This document shows, one piece after another, positions 10,204 to 21,729 of a stretch of 64,000 nucleotides of DNA; position 1 is the stretch's first letter; the number at the start of each line of letters is the position of its first letter. Under the pieces are notes generated by a model. It did no database searches, was not told the origin of the DNA, and saw only the letters and a list, made by a program, of their open reading frames with translations. A program made the position numbers and the translations under genes. The DNA is taken from NCBI GenBank assembly GCA_023105745.1, contig JALGQZ010000014.1, positions 10,028,851 to 10,092,850 on the forward strand. The letters are read 5' to 3'. Origin of the DNA: Austropuccinia psidii (lineage: Eukaryota > Basidiomycota > Pucciniomycetes > Pucciniales > Sphaerophragmiaceae).

Positions 10204-13200
10204 TTACTTTGTAATATTGGAGTTTCTAGTGTGTCTGAATCTTCTGGAGAGTTTGGTAGCTTCTGGTATATCTTTTTCTTCTAACCATTCATCTTCACAA
10301 GTTGGGTCACTGTACCTAACAAGGTATTCCCTTACTTTCTTGGTTCTTAATTTCCTTTCTTTAAGAACTTTGGTAATTTTCTTAGCACCAGATGTCTCAA
10401 TAGGAGGTATAACTTGGGGAATCTTATTCCTCAAGGGAAATTTCTCAGCATCACTAGATTTATATGGTTTTATCAAGCTCACTGGAAATGTAGGGTGCTT
10501 ATTGCTAAGTTCTTCAGATAACTCTACTTCAACAGCATTTTCTCCATGGAGGGCCTTAATCACAAAAGGTCCTGCAAAGGAGTCTTTCAACTTTTTACAT
10601 CCTTTGATGTTATTGAAGTTAGTGGTGGATACAAGTACTAGGTCCCCTACTTTGAAATCTGGAGTTGCATGTGATTTATCCCATTTATCTTTAGCATATG
10701 CAAAAGAGTCCTCCATGCACCTTACTGCATGCTTTCTAGCTTTGTCTAGCATTCCTTTGAAGCTAGCAGCTGTGGGATGTATTTCAATTAAGTCTTTCCT
10801 CAAGGAGTCTTGAGGTAACTTGGGGTTCCATCCTTTTTCTAGAACAGCAGGAGTCTGATTGGTACTAGCATGGATTGATGTTTTATATGCTAATTCCAGT
10901 GCTGGTAACAGAGTACACCAATCATGGGTAAATCCATCACAATCTTTGAATTCAAGGCCATATGCACAAAATCTTCTCACCATGTCCTCTAAGGTTTGGA
11001 TCATTATTTCAGCCAGGCCATCAGTTTGTGGGTGGTAGGCTGTAGAGAAAGACAGTTTAGTGCCAAACAATTGGTGAAGATTTGTCCATAGTGCTGAAGT
11101 GAATTTGGGATCTCTATCACTGATGATATTTGTAATTATCCCAGTCCATGACACTACTCTATTCCATATCAGAAGAGCTGTATCCATGGCTGTATCATCT
11201 TTGTGACATGGTAAAAAGATTGGAGTTTTACTGAATCTGTCCACAATTACTAGGCAAGCATTATAGCTCCTGTCACCTCCTGGTGGTAGGCCAGTTACCC
11301 AATCCATATGGACAATTTCCCAAGGTCTGTTTGGTTCTTGGATTTTCATCATATTTCCAAGTCTTTTGCCAGTGGATTTATTTGCCTTTTGGCATCTGTC
11401 ACAGGTTTTGCAATACTCTGCAACATCTTTTTGCCACATTGGCCACCATATGCAGGTCTTCACTTTCTCTCTTGTTCTGTCTTCAGAAAGATGTCCTGAA
11501 AAGGGACTATCATGGCATTCTTTCAGTACAAGATTGATTAATGACCTGTCTACAACTGTCATGACACATGTGTGCTTGGTTCTGTGGTAAATTATACCAT
11601 CCAGTAGGTGAAATCTTCCTTCATTATAAGATTTCCTCCATACTTCATCCAAGGCATGTATTAGAGAGTTGTCTTTACAGTCTTTGTTAAGTAATTGGCA
11701 TAAGATGCTACAATTCTTATCTTGAGTGTAACTATTTCTGACTTCTTCAAAGAAGGTGGTGTTCAAGTCTGTAACACTTATTCCTTCTATTGGAATTTGT
11801 GGTGAAGCTTCTTCTGGAACATAAGCAGGATTATCAATGTTATTTGGTAATGGCCATCTGCTTAGTCCATCTGCATTTTTATGAATATTCCCATCCTTAT
11901 GAACAATAGTCATATTGCCTCTGTATTCTTGTATGGCTATTTGCCATCTGAGCATGTGTCTGTTAGGTGTTTTCATGTTCAAAAGTGATTTCACAGCTGT
12001 ACAATCTGTTATTACTTCAAAAACACATCCCTCTAAGAAATAGTTCAATTTCTCTAAGGCCCAGACAAGGCATAGACATTCCATTTGACTTGCTCCATAT
12101 CTGGCTTCAGTTGGTTTGATTTGCCTGGATATGAAACATATTGGTCCTTCTACAGGTTTGTCATTTATGATCTGAACTTGGTGAAGTGCAGCACCTAGTC
12201 CATCCCCTGATGCATCAATATACAGTTTGAAAGGTAATTTAAAGTCTGGCATCAGTAAGAGTGGAGCAGTGGTCAATGCTTCTCTTAGAGATTCAAAAGC
12301 TTTGACTCTGTCAACAGTCATTTCAAATACTGTGTCTTTGTCACACAACTTATAAAGTGGTCTTGCTATGGATGCAAAGTCTTTAATGTGTTGCCTGTAA
12401 TATCCTGCAAAACCTAAGAATGACTGAATTTCCTTCTTATTCTGAGGCATGGGTTTTAACAATACTTCTGCAACTTTGTTTTTATCAATTCCAAGGGACA
12501 AACCAGATACAACATGTCCTAGGGCCTTAAGTTCTTTAAATCCAAAATGACATTTCTTCAGGGAGATTTTCATGTTTACTGATTGGATTTTTGTCAAAGC
12601 TCTTGATAATCTGTACATGTGCTCCTCCCAAGTCTTTGAACAGATAATAATGTCATCAATGTAAATGATTAACCATCCCTCTGAGAGTTCCTCAGGGAAG
12701 ATTTCATTCATCATTCTTTGGAAGTGTGAAGGTGCATTTTTGATACCAAAGGGCATCCTTAAGTATTCATACACTCCACAATGAACAATAATTCTCAAGT
12801 ATTTTCTTGCTCTTGGTGTTACCACATTTTGATGGAATCCTTTAAGGGCATCCATAGTGGTTATATACACTGCTTGAGATATTTGAGTAAGGGCAATTTG
12901 GATTTTTGGTATTGGGTATCTGTCTGGAACAGTGTAAGTGTTCAGAGCTCTAAAGTCCCCAACCATTCTGGATTTTCCATTATGCCACGCCACTATGACT
13001 GGTGTAGTTATTTCTACTTCCTCATTGTGGCCTACTTTTCTTATTACACCAAGGTCTAGAAGTTCTTTGATATGAATTTCTAGAGCTTCTCTTGATTTGG
13101 GACTTGCTGGATAAGCAGGTCTTCTTAAGAGTGGTGGATAAGGTCTCTCAATGTTAAGGATGATGTCAACTTCATGACCAATAATTGCTCCCAGAGGTTC

Positions 13201-15468
13201 CTTGTCTGTAGCAAATGCTCCTTTGTGGTCATACAAAAGGGAAGAAAGTTCATTTTCTTGTTTATCAGTCAGATGAAGGCTTATCTCAGCCTCATTTAAC
13301 TGTTCAGACTTGAATTTTTCTAACTCTAAGTTGACTGGTGATACTTTGTTTACTGTAATTTGTCTTTTAAATGGTAAAAAGGCAAATTTCTGGCGCTTAT
13401 TGTCCCCAATTGTAAAGTATCTGTCTTTGTTATTATGTAAATCTATCCCATACATGATCAAATAGTCATTTCCCAATATAAAATGGGTACTAGAGCAATT
13501 TTCCATAACAACAAATTCAACTGTGATCCTTAAATTCCCATTTATGTGTGGGAATATGACATTGGTCTCAAAGATTCCCAATGCTTTCATTGGGTTACTT
13601 GCACTGTTGAATTTTATACCATCAATTGGTAACAATTGGTCTTCAAAATTTGGCACACAAGTCTTAAGAAAGGATTTTCCAACACAAGAGCAGAAGGCTC
13701 CTGGGTCAAGCAAAAGTTTGGTGGGCTTGTTGTCAATCACCACTTCTGTTATACAGGAGTTACCAGCTGTATAACCTTTTCCTCTGTTTGGTTTTGTCTT
13801 CATAAGTTGTGCATCTTGAACTTTTGATAAATCAACTTGACCATTGCTCAATTGTGGTAAGTGGGAATAAGATTCCATGATGTCAAAAGTGGCATTGATA
13901 TTTTCTATATCTTTTGAAGATTCAGAAAATATGGATGACTTATCATCTGAATTGTCTTCAATTGTGTCTTCTTTTTCAACATCTGGTTCCTTTTCAATGT
14001 CAATTTCATTGATTTTCCCCCTCTTTGGACATGTATTGGCTAAATGGGTGGTGCTTTGGCAAATATGGCATTTTCTGACTGTATCTGCAGATTTATATTT
14101 AATATTACCAGAATTTTCTTTGGGGTTTTTGTCCACAGAATCTTTCCAAGGTGTATTAAACCTTGTTTTGAGATTCACCCTACTAGAACCAATTTTGGTT
14201 CTGGTGGTTACTTCTTCTAGTATATTGATAATATCTTCTGCTGAAGATTGTTCAGTAGTCCTGCTTTTGACAGCATGCTCTAAGTCACCTCCACATTGTC
14301 TTAGAATTTTTCTATGGATCATAAACTCTGACATGTCAGGATATAATGCTGTTAATCTGTCCTTTTGTTGGCAAAACCATGGTAAAGCTCTGTCTTTATC
14401 AGCATTAAATTTGGCAGATTCAAAGGCTGTCTCAACTTTAAACCTCCAAGCATCATTTGCCCATTTGTTGATGATTTGGGTTTTCCACCAAGTCCAACTC
14501 TGGTGTCCATGTGCTTGTCTTATTTTGATGTACCATCTGTGAGCTGATCTGGTAAACAAGGTGTTAAACCTGGCTGTTCCCAATCTGTCTGGTAATTCAA
14601 AATCCTCTTTGATCATGTCAATACCTCTAATGAATTCCATATGGTCATACTCTCCTTCACCACTGAAGTGAGGCCATCCTTTGATTTTTGGAACTTCTTT
14701 CAAGAGTGCTTGGCCCATTGATGGTTCCAAGTTATGAAAAGAAGTGGATAATTCATTTTTTAATTGTGAATTATCAGGATCCAATACTTGTGGATTTGGA
14801 ATTCTTGTTCCCTCATTTTGATTTAGAGGTGTAGAAATTCTTGGTAAGGTGTTCAGTATTTGTTCAATGTCATTCATTTTACTGTTGCTACACCTTTGGG
14901 AATTTCTGTATTCATGTTGGAAGCTTTGTATTAAATTTATTACTTCAATTTTATACATGTCTTCCTTATGTGTCAGTTCTTGCCATAACTCTGTCTGTCT
15001 TGTATTATCAGCAGTGACTTGATTCAATTTCATTGATAATTTTGATACTTCTTCTTGTGAAGCATCAAAACACTTTTTCAAGGCAATGGTATATGTCTTT
15101 ACTTCAGTAAATGAATTTTAAATGTCATCAAGGACTTTCTTGTTATCTGTTTTGATAGTATTTATGGCTTGTTTAATTCTTGTTTCAATCATGTCATCAA
15201 TATTGAATTTAGAATATTTATCTGTTAATTCTTTAATAATGGCAGATTGTTCATTTATTTTAATGTTAGAAGAATTGTCATTATTAGAATTTTTAATTGT
15301 TCTTAAAACTTTTTCAAAACACATAAGTGTTTCATTAATTTGGCACAGACTCAGGTTGTTTGTTTTAATGTTGTTACAAATGGTGTCATTTTTATCAGAA
15401 AGATGTTTTTTCACGTCATTTATAGCATTATACAACTCTGGGATGGAATCAAATATGTCAGAAATCAT
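10204..15468 (-). pseudogene. Gag-Pol polyprotein of Ty3 element 1 (one nonsense codon)
   Basis: It encodes Gag, CCHC knuckle, aspartic protease, reverse transcriptase, RNase H, integrase and a C-terminal chromodomain, colinear with the intact copy at 31261-36525. The proposed start at 15466-15468 overlaps the stop of the upstream 199-residue ORF as ATGA. A TAA at 15118-15120 replaces a serine TCA of the intact copy and is the only stop in 1754 codons; the rest (down to 10204) is uninterrupted. Motifs seen: [34 protein letters not shown], and an integrase DD35E in which the Arg after the catalytic Glu has become Ile (GLAEIM). The C-terminal [13 protein letters not shown] fits a chromodomain, placing it among chromoviruses. 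Confidence 0.92.
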
Positions 15469-16064
15469 TTCTGGAACCTTAATCTGGCTTCCTCCTTCTT
15501 CTGTAATTCCATCATGGTTCTGGCCATCTGAAATACATTTTCCATGGCATCCTGCTGAATCTTTGGGATTCTGTAGCCCTGGCTGTAAGGTTTTGGGGTT
15601 GGTGCCTTCCCTTTGCCCTTGTTTGGAGTTTGTGGCTGCTTTTTCACGTTGGAATTGCTGCTGCTGGCCACTGGGGCTGTTTTTGGCACTGGTTTGGGTG
15701 GTGGAGGGTTGTTTTTCCTCCATTCTAGTGTCAAAAGCATCATGTTTTTCTTCTCCATCAATGGATGCCATCCATTGAGCAATTTGCAAGTGTTGGGATG
15801 GCCCAAGAATTTTCTTACTGTCAGGTAAGAATTCATGCAATTCTTCCACAGGTCTGCAAGGATCTGGTACTCCTTGAATTGAAGTGCATTGTTGTATGCA
15901 CTGTGGCTGGCTTTGTATATGTCCACAGAGGCTTGTTGTGGCGGTGTCAGCTCTTTTTGAAGGTAAAATGGTATTATCAGCTTCAGAATGACCCATTTTA
16001 GTTGTTTGGAAGTCATCAACTGACCCTTTTCCTTCTGTACCTGGTTGGCCTCTGCCATAATCAC
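15465..16064 (-). CDS. 199-residue ORF upstream of gag-pol, Ty3 element 1
   Basis: An uninterrupted frame of 199 codons, different from the frame of the longer open stretch that overlaps it (15118-16128). It has a helical, Lys- and Leu-rich first half, a proline-rich middle ([14 protein letters not shown]) and a basic C-terminus ([12 protein letters not shown]). Its TGA overlaps an ATG of the gag frame as ATGA, which suggests coupled termination and reinitiation. The copy at 30665-31264 is equally intact. I do not recognise the domain; a Gag-like or nucleic-acid-binding role is only a guess from position and charge. Confidence 0.6.
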   Translation of the reverse strand: MIMAEANQVQKEKGQLMTSKQLKWVILKLIIPFYLQKELTPPQQASVDIYKASHSAYNNALQFKEYQILADLWKNCMNSYLTVRKFLGHPNTCKLLNGWHPLMEKKNMMLLTLEWRKNNPPPPKPVPKTAPVASSSNSNVKKQPQTPNKGKGKAPTPKPYSQGYRIPKIQQDAMENVFQMARTMMELQKKEEARLRFQK

Positions 16065-16160
16065 GTCTATTACCTTTTTGGGAGCTGCTTGAGGGGTTGT
16101 AGCTGGCTCCTGACCTGGTTGAAGGCATGATTATGGTTAAAAAGGCTTAAAATAGTATTT

Positions 16161-16397
16161 TTACGTCAAAAACCTACTATTGGCCAAATCTTTAGCTTTC
16201 TGAAGGGTATTACTTATGTCCAAGTTAATTAATTCAGAAGATATTGGTTCAGGTTGGTTATTTTGAGTCACAATAACAGTACTATTATGATCAGAATTAA
16301 CAGTACTGGCAGGGATAATGCTGGTTACTGTTGAGGCTGTTTCAATGTTTTCTTGTCTTACCACGTTGTCAGACACTAAAATTAATGAAAAAGCCAA
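16161..16397 (-). CDS. Leader ORF of 78 residues, Ty3 element 1
   Basis: A small ORF between the primer-binding region and the first gag-region ATG, ending 33 bp before the next start. It is Ser/Thr/Val-rich with no recognised domain. The copy at 30356-30568 differs by a few substitutions and lacks 24 bp between short AGTACTGTTA repeats; the indel keeps the frame, which mildly favours coding. It may be a separate peptide or a 5' exon. Confidence 0.4.
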   Translation of the reverse strand: MAFSLILVSDNVVRQENIETASTVTSIIPASTVNSDHNSTVIVTQNNQPEPISSELINLDISNTLQKAKDLANSRFLT

Positions 16398-16583
16398 TTA
16401 ATTAAGTAAAAAAAGATTATTTCAAAAAAAGAAATAAAAATTAAAGCCTCACTTATAATATGGAAAAAAAAATATTTTTTATTGATTTTTTGAATTATAA
16501 GTATTTTTTATATGTTTTTTAAATTTTTCAATATAAGAAAAAGATTAAAAAAGAGTAAAAAAAATATGTCACAGGTAAAATAT

Positions 16584-16601
16584 CACGGCTGGGCCCCCAA
16601 A
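16584..16601 (-). promoter_or_regulatory. Primer-binding region of Ty3 element 1
   Basis: Directly after the 5' LTR the minus strand reads TTTGGGGGCCCAGCCGTG. It holds the TGG expected for pairing with a tRNA CCA end, two bases after the LTR. I could not assign the tRNA. The same sequence follows the LTR at 30153. Confidence 0.6.
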
Positions 16602-18430
16602 TGTAAGGTGTGGATATGAAACTTTGATTAAAAATCAAGTACTTTTCCTGTCCTCAAAATTTGTATAAGGTAAAAATCAATTAAAAATAGTATGAAATAT
16701 TATTTTTAAGAGAAAACACGCCAATTTTATTGTTTATAACTTTATTAGTATAAAACAATAATATTATAAAAATTTATTGTTTTACCAACAATAAAAATTT
16801 ATCCAAAAAATACTCTACAAGAGATATTTTAAGGCTACAAAAGAAATTTCTTCAAGAGCAATTTCAATTGGAATTAATTGAGCAAAGAACTGCAAGCAAT
16901 TAATTAAAGAACAAAGTCTTTAAAAAGGATATTAAAGAGAAAACACGCCCAAAAGTGACCAGAGTGAATTTGGAAACAAAGTGACAAAGTTTACAGTGAT
17001 GAAAGATGCTTTAATTCACTTTTGGGGTGGTTCAGGGGTAAAAATGATTATAAGAGTTACAAACAATGATTATAATGATTTTTTCACGTGGTTAAAAGGA
17101 TTAAAATGATTTAAAAATGGTGGTTGGAATCTTTGATTGATTGGTTTAACAGTGTTTAAACTAATTAATAAAAGGAAAAGATTCTAACATGAAGAGAAAA
17201 GTGGGGCAAAGAAGACATTCTTTTATAGCCATCAATTCTCTTACTCCAAAAGTAAAATTTACTCTTGTCAGTCGTGAAAAACAGTCTGACAACAGAAAAG
17301 CCAATTATGGCATCATTGAACCCTGGTTTAGGCCAAAAAGGGCTGGTTTAAGCCATTTTTAGCCATTTTAGACCCTTAAATCAGCCATTACTATAGCAAT
17401 ACCAGGCCTAGAGCCTTCAAAACACGTCAGAATGTGTGTCAGAGGCGTAGAAACCAGTTAAAACTGTTTTTATTATGATTGTTTTATCTTAAGGGTAGTT
17501 TTACCCTCTTGGCAACAGCTAAAACTACCCCAGTTGGTATCAAAACCTCATCATCAATTGAGTCCACAGACCCTGTGACTCAATTCCAGGCCAAAAGTGA
17601 TGAACTTTTGCGTGAATTTTGACATCCCACGCCTGTCAGCAAGGATTTTGGGGGTCTAGCTCCCCCTTAGAGCTGGAGTTCCTTTTCCCCCCCAAATTTA
17701 ATCTTTCCAATTTATTTTTCCTTTAATTCCTCATCATGTATTGTACTTATAATTTACATATGTAATTCAATTCAATTGTACAGTACAATACAGTAATAAT
17801 TGACACCTCATATGTAAATCAAAGTTCACTTATGTAATACACGCGCACATTTTGACATTTCAATTGAATTCAATTGAAAATACTTCAATTCCTCATAACT
17901 TCTAAACTAAACACAACACCTCAATTTTAACACAAAAATTGATGGTTAACACCACATGTGGTGTGAATTAAATTAAGGTTTTGAGGATTTTCAACTTTTG
18001 TATTGAAAATACTAAAAACTTAATTTAAGCTTATTTAGAGTTGAGTTACAAAAATTTCACTCAGAGGTGACCCCACCTGATTTTTTATGAGGAATCCAAT
18101 GGTGAAATAAAATTTATATGTTTATTTATTGGATAAAAAGTTATAATAAATTTTATTTAACTTTTTTCCAAATTTATTTATTTTTTCACAATTTTGTTAA
18201 AATTCCATTTTTACTTAAATTTTTCAAGTATAAATGTAATTTTATATTTACAAAATTTAATGTATTTTTATTTTTAAATTATAATTAATTTTTTATTTTT
18301 TAATATAATTTTATATTTATATTTTGATTTTTATTTTAATAATATAAATAAATTTATTTTATTTATATTAATATGTTATTTTTTATATTTGTGGTCTTTT
18401 GGGTATATGAAATTACCTCTAAGGCTCACA
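16602..18430 (-). repeat. 5' LTR of Ty3 element 1 (subfamily A)
   Basis: A 1829-bp LTR, in element orientation running from TGTGAGCC to CCTTACA. It holds a TATA box (17220-17227 on the minus strand) and two palindromes conserved in every LTR of the window. Confidence 0.92.
17220..17227 (-). promoter_or_regulatory. TATA box in 5' LTR of Ty3 element 1
   Basis: TATAAAAG on the minus strand, within GGCTATAAAAGAATGTC, about 1.2 kb into the LTR. It is identical in the other complete LTRs, consistent with the element promoter. Confidence 0.6.
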
Positions 18431-18435
18431 ATTAG
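18431..18435. repeat. 5-bp target duplication of Ty3 element 1, right (ATTAG)
   Basis: An exact match to 8347-8351. Confidence 0.85.
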
Positions 18436-19724
18436 TAATTTTACTTATTGTTTCATAGTAAAACCTTACATTGTCACCCTGAACAAACATACCAGGCCCA
18501 ATCTGACTTCACCTGGAAACTTTTATTCTCCTCCTGCATTTAATAGTGACTCAGATTTTTATGATCTTGTGTCTCATTTGGGGTAGACCCCCCTATTCAA
18601 TTGGGCTCTTCTAACACCCAATCTTGCAAATACAAGGTGGTGTTCCATTTTCAAAATTTATATCCAAAGTCTAAAGGGCAGAAAATCTTGATCTACTAGA
18701 AGGTATGTGTTGATATTTCTCCTATCATACAAATACATCTATTAATCAAGTCTTTTACTGTACTACCCCCAGATGATAATTGATAACTTCCCTAATCTTG
18801 AGAAACTTGCTATGCATTACATAACATGAGAATTTCATAATCTTCAGCATGTGTGGAACATTTCATTTCTCAGAGTGGAACACTTGAATACTCAGCTCAT
18901 GCATGCCTTAGTACCCAAACCATAGCCCATCTCACATGTCTCAAATAATGAATAAATGAGGGGGAACATGATTTTTGACTGCTTCCAATAAATGAAAGGC
19001 CTTACCTCACCCTTTTTGGATATTGAATTACAATATCAACTACTTTAACTTTTCCCCTTAATGTGAATAGATTTTGTGGTTTTTACTGCACAATTTCTCT
19101 GATGGTTTGATGTTAAAGTTTGAAACTTATGAAGTATTTGATTAAAATTAACCCATCCCAAAAGGGCCTGAGATTATTGATAATAAAGTTTAAACTGGCT
19201 AATTATCATAATTACACAAACCAATACTTCTCTGAAATACAGTCATTTTAGCTACATACTAAACAAAAAAACAAAACTTCTCCCTCTATCTCATACTCTT
19301 CAACTTGACATAAATCTACACACTACCAGTTCTTTGAAACAATTACCCATCCAAAAAAACACTTTTCTCCTAACCAAATAGACCTTTTATCTCACTTTTT
19401 CTACTCTTAATTCTCTTTTATCATCTTTTATCCCAAATAAAAACATCTTACTGGTTGAATTTTAGTTAAAAAAAGAGTAAAGTTGTTAAATCACCTCAAT
19501 GAATCCAAAATAAAGCAAAAATTGTTAAAAAAAACTAATCTCAACCCAAAGACATGTGTCCAACAAACAAATTTATATTTAAAGATCAAAGTGGTGATAT
19601 TGATTAGACACCCATTCATGAATATAAAGACAAAATTCACAATGTCATCAAATTTCTAGCAAGTAGTATAGAAGAAAGAAAAAATAGCAATTCCAAATCA
19701 CAAGTATTAACAAAAAAATTAATT
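18436..19724. other. Stretch without a recognised gene
   Basis: Only short frames without family motifs. A purine run GAGGGGGAAC near 18958 resembles a retrotransposon polypurine tract but no LTR can be paired with it. The last part may be the 5' region of the LINE that follows. Confidence 0.4.
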
Positions 19725-20790
19725 TTGGCGCACAAAAAAATGATTCATACAATGGACTCAGTATTGGTAATAATGGAGACAATAGACAAAAAATGGAATC
19801 CCAATGAAATAACAAATACCTCAAATGAAAGAACACCAAAACCTACGGTGGTATTTGTCAAAAAATTGATAAAAAATAACCATAACAAAAATAAGGTGAC
19901 AAAAAAAGAAAAGGAAAAATATGAAACTCCTCAAAAAATGTCAACATTATTTAAAAATCTTTTAGCCAAGAAATCAAATAAAATATATTAATCCCTCACC
20001 CTCTCCTTAAAATATCCAAATTTGCCAAATTTATCAAATTCAAACTAGCTTACATCACAATATGATCAAAAATAGGAGTCCCAAAGCCTTTTGCAAATCT
20101 ATCAGCCCATAAAATACAAACAAATATAAATCAATCATTAAGAATAATGAATTCTCAAGCTTACAATGAGAAGATTTTTCTTATTGCTGTAATTAAATTT
20201 ACAAATCAAATTATTAAATTATGCACCAACTCTCTATTGGAAAACAAACATAAATGGACATACTTAGCTGATTCTCATTTTATCCCTATCCCAAACCACT
20301 ACTCTATACTTGCGCATGCCTTCCCCACCACATTTGAAATTAGTAATGTAACCCATGCTGAGAAATTGTCTGTGTAGAATGATATCCCAATAAAATAGAT
20401 AAAAAACTTCAAGTGGCTTGGAAATACAGTCTATAATGGTAAGGATTTTGGCTCTCTTGCTATAGCATTTGAAAATAAGAATCTAGCAAAAGACTTGGTA
20501 CAAGGTGGTGACTTACTCTTTAAAGGAAACTTACTACTTGCAGCTTGGTATCCACCAGGACCCCCTCCATTTTTTTAATTCCTCCAGGTAGAAGATTCTG
20601 CATTATCCTGTAACAATAAACCCATGTGTTCTAGATGCGGAAAGAAGCACCCTTACAATAACTGTGAGCTAATAAGTACCAATGAAGACACAAAGTCTTC
20701 TGTAATATTTAATATCAATGATTAATTTGATAATGCCATCATTGACAGTGACAACATTAAGTATTTCCATTCCCCGTATAGTTCCTTCTT
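19725..20790 (+). pseudogene. LINE ORF1-like remnant with zinc knuckle
   Basis: Frames at 19725-19991 (Lys-rich) and 20147-20377, continuing with stops to about 20790, look like a decayed LINE ORF1. The conserved part reads KWLGNTVYNGKDFGSLAIAF and AAWYPPGPPP, followed by a knuckle with Cys, Cys, His, Cys in CSRCGKKHPYNNC (20627-20665). This layout fits Tad-type fungal LINEs. At least two stop codons and one frame change are present. Confidence 0.55.
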
Positions 20791-20847
20791 TCCTATAAAG
20801 AGGAAAGAATCAGATCTACTAAAGAACACCCCAACCACCTCCTTCCA

Positions 20848-21531
20848 ATGAGTTACAAACCCCTAAGATCACCAATTCCTCACCAGGGGGGTCAAAACAT
20901 AATTGTCTCATTGCCTATACCTAAGAAAATCCCTTTAAATACCTATAAAGCATCTTACTTTAATGTCAATATAATAGAAAACCAATTCTCCTTTCTTCAA
21001 TTCAACTTCCACAATATAAAATACACCACTTCAAGCATACTTAATTAAGAACAAAACAACTGATTCATAATGTCACAAGATCCATGGGTGTATCATCATA
21101 ATAACCTTACTCCAGCTCACCAAGAGTGGTATTTATTCCACTTTACATATGTTGGAAGCTTTATCCTCAAACATCTTATTAATTCTCACTCTACCATTGG
21201 TAATCTTTCAACAGAAACAATCATAAATCTCTCAAGCAATGGTCAAGAACCAGTAATTTTTGTATTACTGTAGAACACTCCACCCACTTTTGATGGTCTA
21301 AAGCCAATGGAAAAATGGCTACAAACCTCAGCCTCATGTCAAATATTGACTATTATAGGAATTTATTCTAATTTAAATAACCCTAAATGGAATTCTTCAA
21401 TTTAAAACACAAACACAAATAAGAAAATAAATTAATCCAGATGTTTAACAAAAAGAATTTTTTCTATAGGAACCAATAGGAATACCAAAATTTCTTAACA
21501 AAGAAGAATAAGTAACCTCAATTGACTTCAA
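20848..21531 (+). pseudogene. LINE endonuclease-like remnant
   Basis: Pieces in several frames read NLTPAHQEWYLF, then TPPTFDGLKPMEKWL and TIIGIYSNLNNPKWN, which correspond to the apurinic endonuclease segments of LINE ORF2 (a GDFNxHHxxW-type block). The frame is broken many times. The domain is interrupted near 21531 by the left end of the PIF/Harbinger element, and the LINE resumes after 25606. Confidence 0.55.
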
Positions 21532-21610
21532 CACCCAGTTTATGTTTGGGTTTTGAAGAAAATTTTGAAAGTATTGTGAATTTAATTTCAAACAAAATAT
21601 GATTATTTTT
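21532..21610. repeat. Left terminal inverted repeat of PIF/Harbinger
   Basis: The segment pairs with 25528-25606 in inverse orientation with scattered mismatches. The core match is GTTTATGTTTGGGTTTTG starting at 21538. Confidence 0.7.
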
Positions 21611-21729
21611 AATTCAATTTTATTTTGAATTAAGCTCAAATTAATTTCAAAACTAATAGCAGAAGTTTGAGTGACTTTTTAATTTATTTCCTTTTTTATA
21701 AAAAAAAACAGCCAAAATCATGGTGAATG

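Larger units (their letters stand above)
8352..18430 (-). mobile_element. Ty3 chromovirus, element 1 (full length, minus strand)
   Basis: A 10,079-bp LTR retrotransposon read on the minus strand. It has two 1829-bp LTRs with TGTG..TACA-type ends in element orientation, a primer-binding region just inside the 5' LTR, a polypurine tract just inside the 3' LTR and a 5-bp target duplication. By eye the LTRs differ at about four positions (near 9470, 9471, 9528 and 9570), so insertion was recent. Coding order is a small leader ORF, a 199-residue ORF, then gag-pol. One nonsense codon interrupts gag-pol. Confidence 0.93.

Noticed and set aside
10204..16000. Antisense open frames over the Ty3 gag-pol genes (218-224 codons)
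   Set aside because: They mirror the gag-pol codons, recur identically in every copy only because the sense strand is conserved, and contain no family motifs.
16584..16601. Assignment of the Ty3 primer to a specific tRNA
   Set aside because: The region has a suitable TGG but I cannot match it to a tRNA 3' end without a tRNA set; self-priming is also possible.
18950..18975. Copia-type polypurine tract and LTR start
   Set aside because: A GAGGGGGAAC run is present, but no paired LTR, coding remnant or target duplication could be found.
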